The notes below the pieces were generated by a model that did no database searches, was not told where the DNA came from, and saw only the letters and a program-made list of their open reading frames with translations. A DNA stretch of 64,000 bases from an uncultured Campylobacter sp. (GTDB lineage: Bacteria; Campylobacterota; Campylobacteria; Campylobacterales; Campylobacteraceae), in NCBI RefSeq assembly GCF_905372745.1, contig NZ_CAJPQR010000008.1, positions 15,809 through 79,808 of the forward strand, written 5' to 3'. A program made the position numbers and the translations under genes. This document shows positions 61,514 through 64,000 of this stretch, one piece after another; the first letter of the stretch is position 1; the number at the start of each line of letters is the position of its first letter.

Positions 61514-62476
61514 ATGAAAAAATTAGTTTCCGCGCTCGCGTTTTTTGCGGCGGCGCAGTTTGCGCTTTCTGACGCGCACATTTTTAACTATCACAGATTT
61601 GACGACGATAGGCACCCTAGCACAAACATTTCTAGCAAAAATTTACGCGAACAGTTTGAGTATTTTAAAGAAAAAGGCTACGAGGTCATCCCGCTTTCAA
61701 AGCTCGTCGACGCGATCAAAAACGGCGAGCCGGTGTCTGATAACTGGGTCGTTTTAACCGTAGACGACGGCTACAAGAGCTTTTATGAAAAAGGCTTGCC
61801 GATATTTTTAGAGTACGGATATCCGTTTGCGCTGATGATTTACGTCGAAGCCACCACGCGAAAATACGGCGACTTTATGACCTTTGAGCAGATCAAAGAG
61901 ATCGAAAAATACGGCGAAGTCGGCTATCACTCCTACGGCCACTTGCATATGGTCGGACTTAATGAAGAAAAGCTAAAAAACGACTTTGAGGACGGTATAA
62001 GCAAATTTGAAAAAAATATGGGCTATAAGCCGCGATATTTTGCATATCCTTTCGGCGAATATAACGACAGGGTGTGCGACGTCGCGATAGAACACGGCAT
62101 AGAAGTGATACTCAGCCAAAACTCTGGCGCGGTCGCGGCAGATAGCGATCTACACGAGCTAGATAGGATCCCTGCGATGAACGGCACGCATCTGCCGTCT
62201 GCGCTTGCTAGTAAATTTCTAAAAGCCGAATGGATACTTCCGCAAGACTATCCGAAGGATAATAAGATTAGCGAACTTATCATCAAAACCGACGAGAACG
62301 CGACGCACGGCTACTTCTCAATGACAGGGCAAAAAACAAAAAAAGTTAAGCTCGAAAACGGACAGATGACGCTTAAATTTAACAAGCCGATCGACCGATA
62401 CAAAGTCAGAATGAGCCTTAAAGTAAACGGAAAAACGACGACAAAAATTTTAGTAAAGGATATAAATGCTGAATGA
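61514..62476 (+). CDS. Exported polysaccharide deacetylase (CE4 family)
   Basis: 320 aa with an N-terminal signal segment (1-18, ALSDA). The CE4 fold: TVDDGY (D84, D85), the metal-binding HSYGHLH (H139, H143), FAYPFGEYNDR and the later TH segment. C-terminal ~70 residues form a separate beta-rich domain. It would deacetylate N- or O-acetyl groups of an envelope glycan, perhaps peptidoglycan. Its last 11 nt overlap frr. Confidence 0.82.
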   Translation: MKKLVSALAFFAAAQFALSDAHIFNYHRFDDDRHPSTNISSKNLREQFEYFKEKGYEVIPLSKLVDAIKNGEPVSDNWVVLTVDDGYKSFYEKGLPIFLEYGYPFALMIYVEATTRKYGDFMTFEQIKEIEKYGEVGYHSYGHLHMVGLNEEKLKNDFEDGISKFEKNMGYKPRYFAYPFGEYNDRVCDVAIEHGIEVILSQNSGAVAADSDLHELDRIPAMNGTHLPSALASKFLKAEWILPQDYPKDNKISELIIKTDENATHGYFSMTGQKTKKVKLENGQMTLKFNKPIDRYKVRMSLKVNGKTTTKILVKDINAE

Positions 62477-63023
62477 GATTTACAAAAAGCAAAAAGAGCA
62501 TAGCGAGAAGTGTATCGAGGGCCTAAAACGCGACTTTAGCACGCTTCGCACGGGCAAGGTAAATATAAGCATAGTCGATAATATTTACGTTGATTATTAC
62601 GGCAGCCAAACTCCGCTAAACCAAGTAGCCACCGTACTAACGAGCGATGCTAGCACCATAAGCATTACGCCGTGGGAAAAACCGATGCTAAAAACTATCA
62701 CTGCGGCCATCTCTGCTGCAAACATCGGCGTAAATCCGAACAACGACGGCGAGAGCGTGAAGCTATTTTTCCCTCCGATGACGGTTGAGCAACGCCAAGA
62801 AAACGCAAAGCACGCTAAGGCATTTGGCGAAAAAGCCAAAGTCAGCATCAGAAACATCAGAAAAGACGCTAACGACGAGGTTAAAAAGCTAGAAAAAGAT
62901 AAAGCTATCACCGAAGACGAGAGTAAAAAAGGACAAGACGAAGTCCAAAAGATTACCGATAGCTACACCTCAAAGATCGACTCGCTCGTAAAAGAAAAAG
63001 AGAGCGAACTTCTAAAAGTATAA
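62466..63023 (+). CDS. frr: Ribosome recycling factor
   Basis: 185 aa, the normal length: RTGKVNISIVDNIYVDYYGSQTPLNQVA, PPMTVEQRQENAKHAK and RNIRKDAND. It splits post-termination ribosomes with EF-G. It overlaps the deacetylase gene by 11 nt. Confidence 0.97.
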   Translation: MLNEIYKKQKEHSEKCIEGLKRDFSTLRTGKVNISIVDNIYVDYYGSQTPLNQVATVLTSDASTISITPWEKPMLKTITAAISAANIGVNPNNDGESVKLFFPPMTVEQRQENAKHAKAFGEKAKVSIRNIRKDANDEVKKLEKDKAITEDESKKGQDEVQKITDSYTSKIDSLVKEKESELLKV

Positions 63024-63027
63024 CGCT

Positions 63028-63070
63028 AAAATTTAGAGGCGGTAGCGGCGTGCTACCCCTCTTAAATTTT
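63028..63070 (+). terminator. frr terminator
   Basis: AAATTTAGAGG ... CCTCTTAAATTTTT with an inner stem GGTAGC-GGCGT-GCTACC, about 5 nt after the stop. The stem has one bulge; T-rich on the 3' side. Confidence 0.8.
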
Positions 63071-63730
63071 TAGAGTCTGCCGCAAGCAAAATATAAAATT
63101 TACAGCATTCAAAATCGCAAGATAAAGCCACTAGACAATCACGTGGCTTGTTAAATTTCAGTCTATTTCATAAATCTTAGAATCCTAAATTTAGCTCGCT
63201 TACCAAATTTATAAATTCGGCAGTATCTACCCGTAGCGTAAAGCATATCGTTTTTGGCTCAAGGTAAGCTGATCAAATTTATCTAATCAACTTAAAAATA
63301 CGATACGGCTCATTTTATAGGAACATCGCTCCATGATTGTTTTGCTTTTTTATTGCATCTAAAACTCTACTTTTCTTCACTCGTAGCTACGCTTTAAAAA
63401 CAACAAACATAGTGAAGCAAAGTAGAATACGCCAATTTAAACGAAGCAAGAAATACTCTTTTTAATTTTGTTGCAGTCGCTACCGTTGCCTGGCTTGAAA
63501 AATATCTCTTTAAGTTTAGATATATTTAGCATAAACATCCATTTACTTTACGGTAGCAAGGCAAGTCCGTAGTATCTGCGCTTAGCTTTATTAATAAGGC
63601 GCCTTCTATTTTATAAAAACTCCTTTGAAAGTTTTTGACTTACTTTAGCCTGTATTTTAAAAGCATTTTGAAGCTACTTGGGAGTAAAGGATATCCGCTT
63701 TTTAAGAAATTATCCACTATAATCTTGCGA
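63071..63730. other. AT-rich region at the right end
   Basis: About 660 bp, markedly more AT-rich than the rest and with stops in all frames. AAGCCAC...GTGGCTT (about 63125-63149) is a weak hairpin. I see no gene or RNA. pyrE, which I recall after frr in C. jejuni, is absent. Confidence 0.5.
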
Positions 63731-64000
63731 TACGAAAATAAATCTCGAAAGTCTATAGTGGCAAAAAAGATCTTTTGAAAGGCGTGAATAACTTAAATTT
63801 TAAAAATGCGAGCGACTCTGATATCTCTGTTTTGTCTCTTGATTTTTTAGATGACAGTGCCATTATCGATATTAGACCTCGTATTGATAAAAGCGGAGAG
63901 GAAAAACTACTCGGGTCGGGCGATATGTTGGTAAAAATTAATGGCAATATAACGCATATTTTCTCACCGCTCTTAAACCCCGACGACATAAAACAAAATT
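63731..64000 (+). CDS. Partial ORF, FtsK-like C-terminal segment possible (runs out of window)
   Basis: An open frame runs from after a TAA (about 63739) to the end of the window without stop: SKVYSGKKDLLKGVNN..., later RPRIDKSGEEKLLGSGDMLVK and a SPLLNPDDIK. The EKLLGSGDML block resembles the segment following the DNA-translocase core of FtsK/HerA-like proteins. The true start (TTG or GTG near 63778-63784) is uncertain. The minus-strand ORF opposite (63753-63989) is probably a shadow of this frame. Confidence 0.4.

Noticed and set aside
1..64000. tRNA, rRNA or CRISPR arrays
   Set aside because: I scanned the gaps for cloverleaf-like ends, rRNA cores and regularly spaced repeats and found none.
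1..64000. Insertion sequence or prophage genes
   Set aside because: No transposase, integrase or phage structural gene could be recognised in any frame.

Overview
The window looks like chromosome of an epsilonproteobacterium, most probably Campylobacter and best matched by the oral C. rectus/showae/curvus type. The grounds are a moderate GC content with AAATTT-rich spacers, a Campylobacter-type flagellin behind a sigma-28 promoter, a short-form BioB, the DUF4492-cydAB group, ThyX in place of ThyA, and gene orders pyrG/recJ and can-mscS // bax1-secG-frr that I recall from C. jejuni. The species is inference; no rRNA or tRNA gene is present to settle it.

Layout. 0-12.5 kb: end of dxr, uracil permease, topA, bioB, flagellin, a cation/proton antiporter coupled to gltA, and cysQ. 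12.6-17.3 kb, minus strand: tsaD, creD and a secreted C69 dipeptidase. 17.4-21.9 kb: rpmI-rplT, then small hypothetical genes with a decayed rplT 3' end and a truncated coaE. 21.9-25.6 kb: recJ, preceded by a coupled 50-aa ORF, and pyrG. 25.7-28.7 kb: cytochrome bd oxidase. 28.8-32.6 kb: iron-type alcohol dehydrogenase, a YedE/TusA pair, and a decayed second copy of the dehydrogenase 3' end. 32.7-38.5 kb: an AT-rich glycan-type operon with a two-domain glycosyltransferase, a 1067-aa kinase-like/GT2/GT2/radical-SAM fusion and a UDP-glucuronate decarboxylase-like enzyme. 38.6-45 kb: ilvD, an MBOAT acyltransferase with an SGNH-like partner, and an NhaC-like antiporter. 45-51 kb: hook protein flgE behind a sigma-54 promoter, a Doc toxin with a 36-aa upstream partner, thyX, an MliC-like lipoprotein and sodB. 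51.5-57.4 kb: a DctPQM TRAP transporter, a PAS-GGDEF cyclase and a sigma-28-driven protein. 57.2-63 kb: can-mscS-acidic small ORF (minus) and bax1-thiD2-secG-deacetylase-frr (plus). The last kilobase is AT-rich and ends in a partial ORF.

Three things stand out. First, the 1067-aa fusion combines four domain types and keeps the key motifs of each; I know of no described system with this arrangement. Second, a family of about 125-bp palindromes sits next to stop codons. Its copies share outer sequence but have different inner stems that still pair, including an apical hairpin with a constant 5-nt loop, so structure rather than sequence seems to be conserved. Third, decayed gene ends (rplT, alcohol dehydrogenase, a coaE chimera, an SDR epimerase) mark old insertion or recombination boundaries around accessory cargo. 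Flagellar control is visible as two sigma-28 promoters and one sigma-54 promoter.
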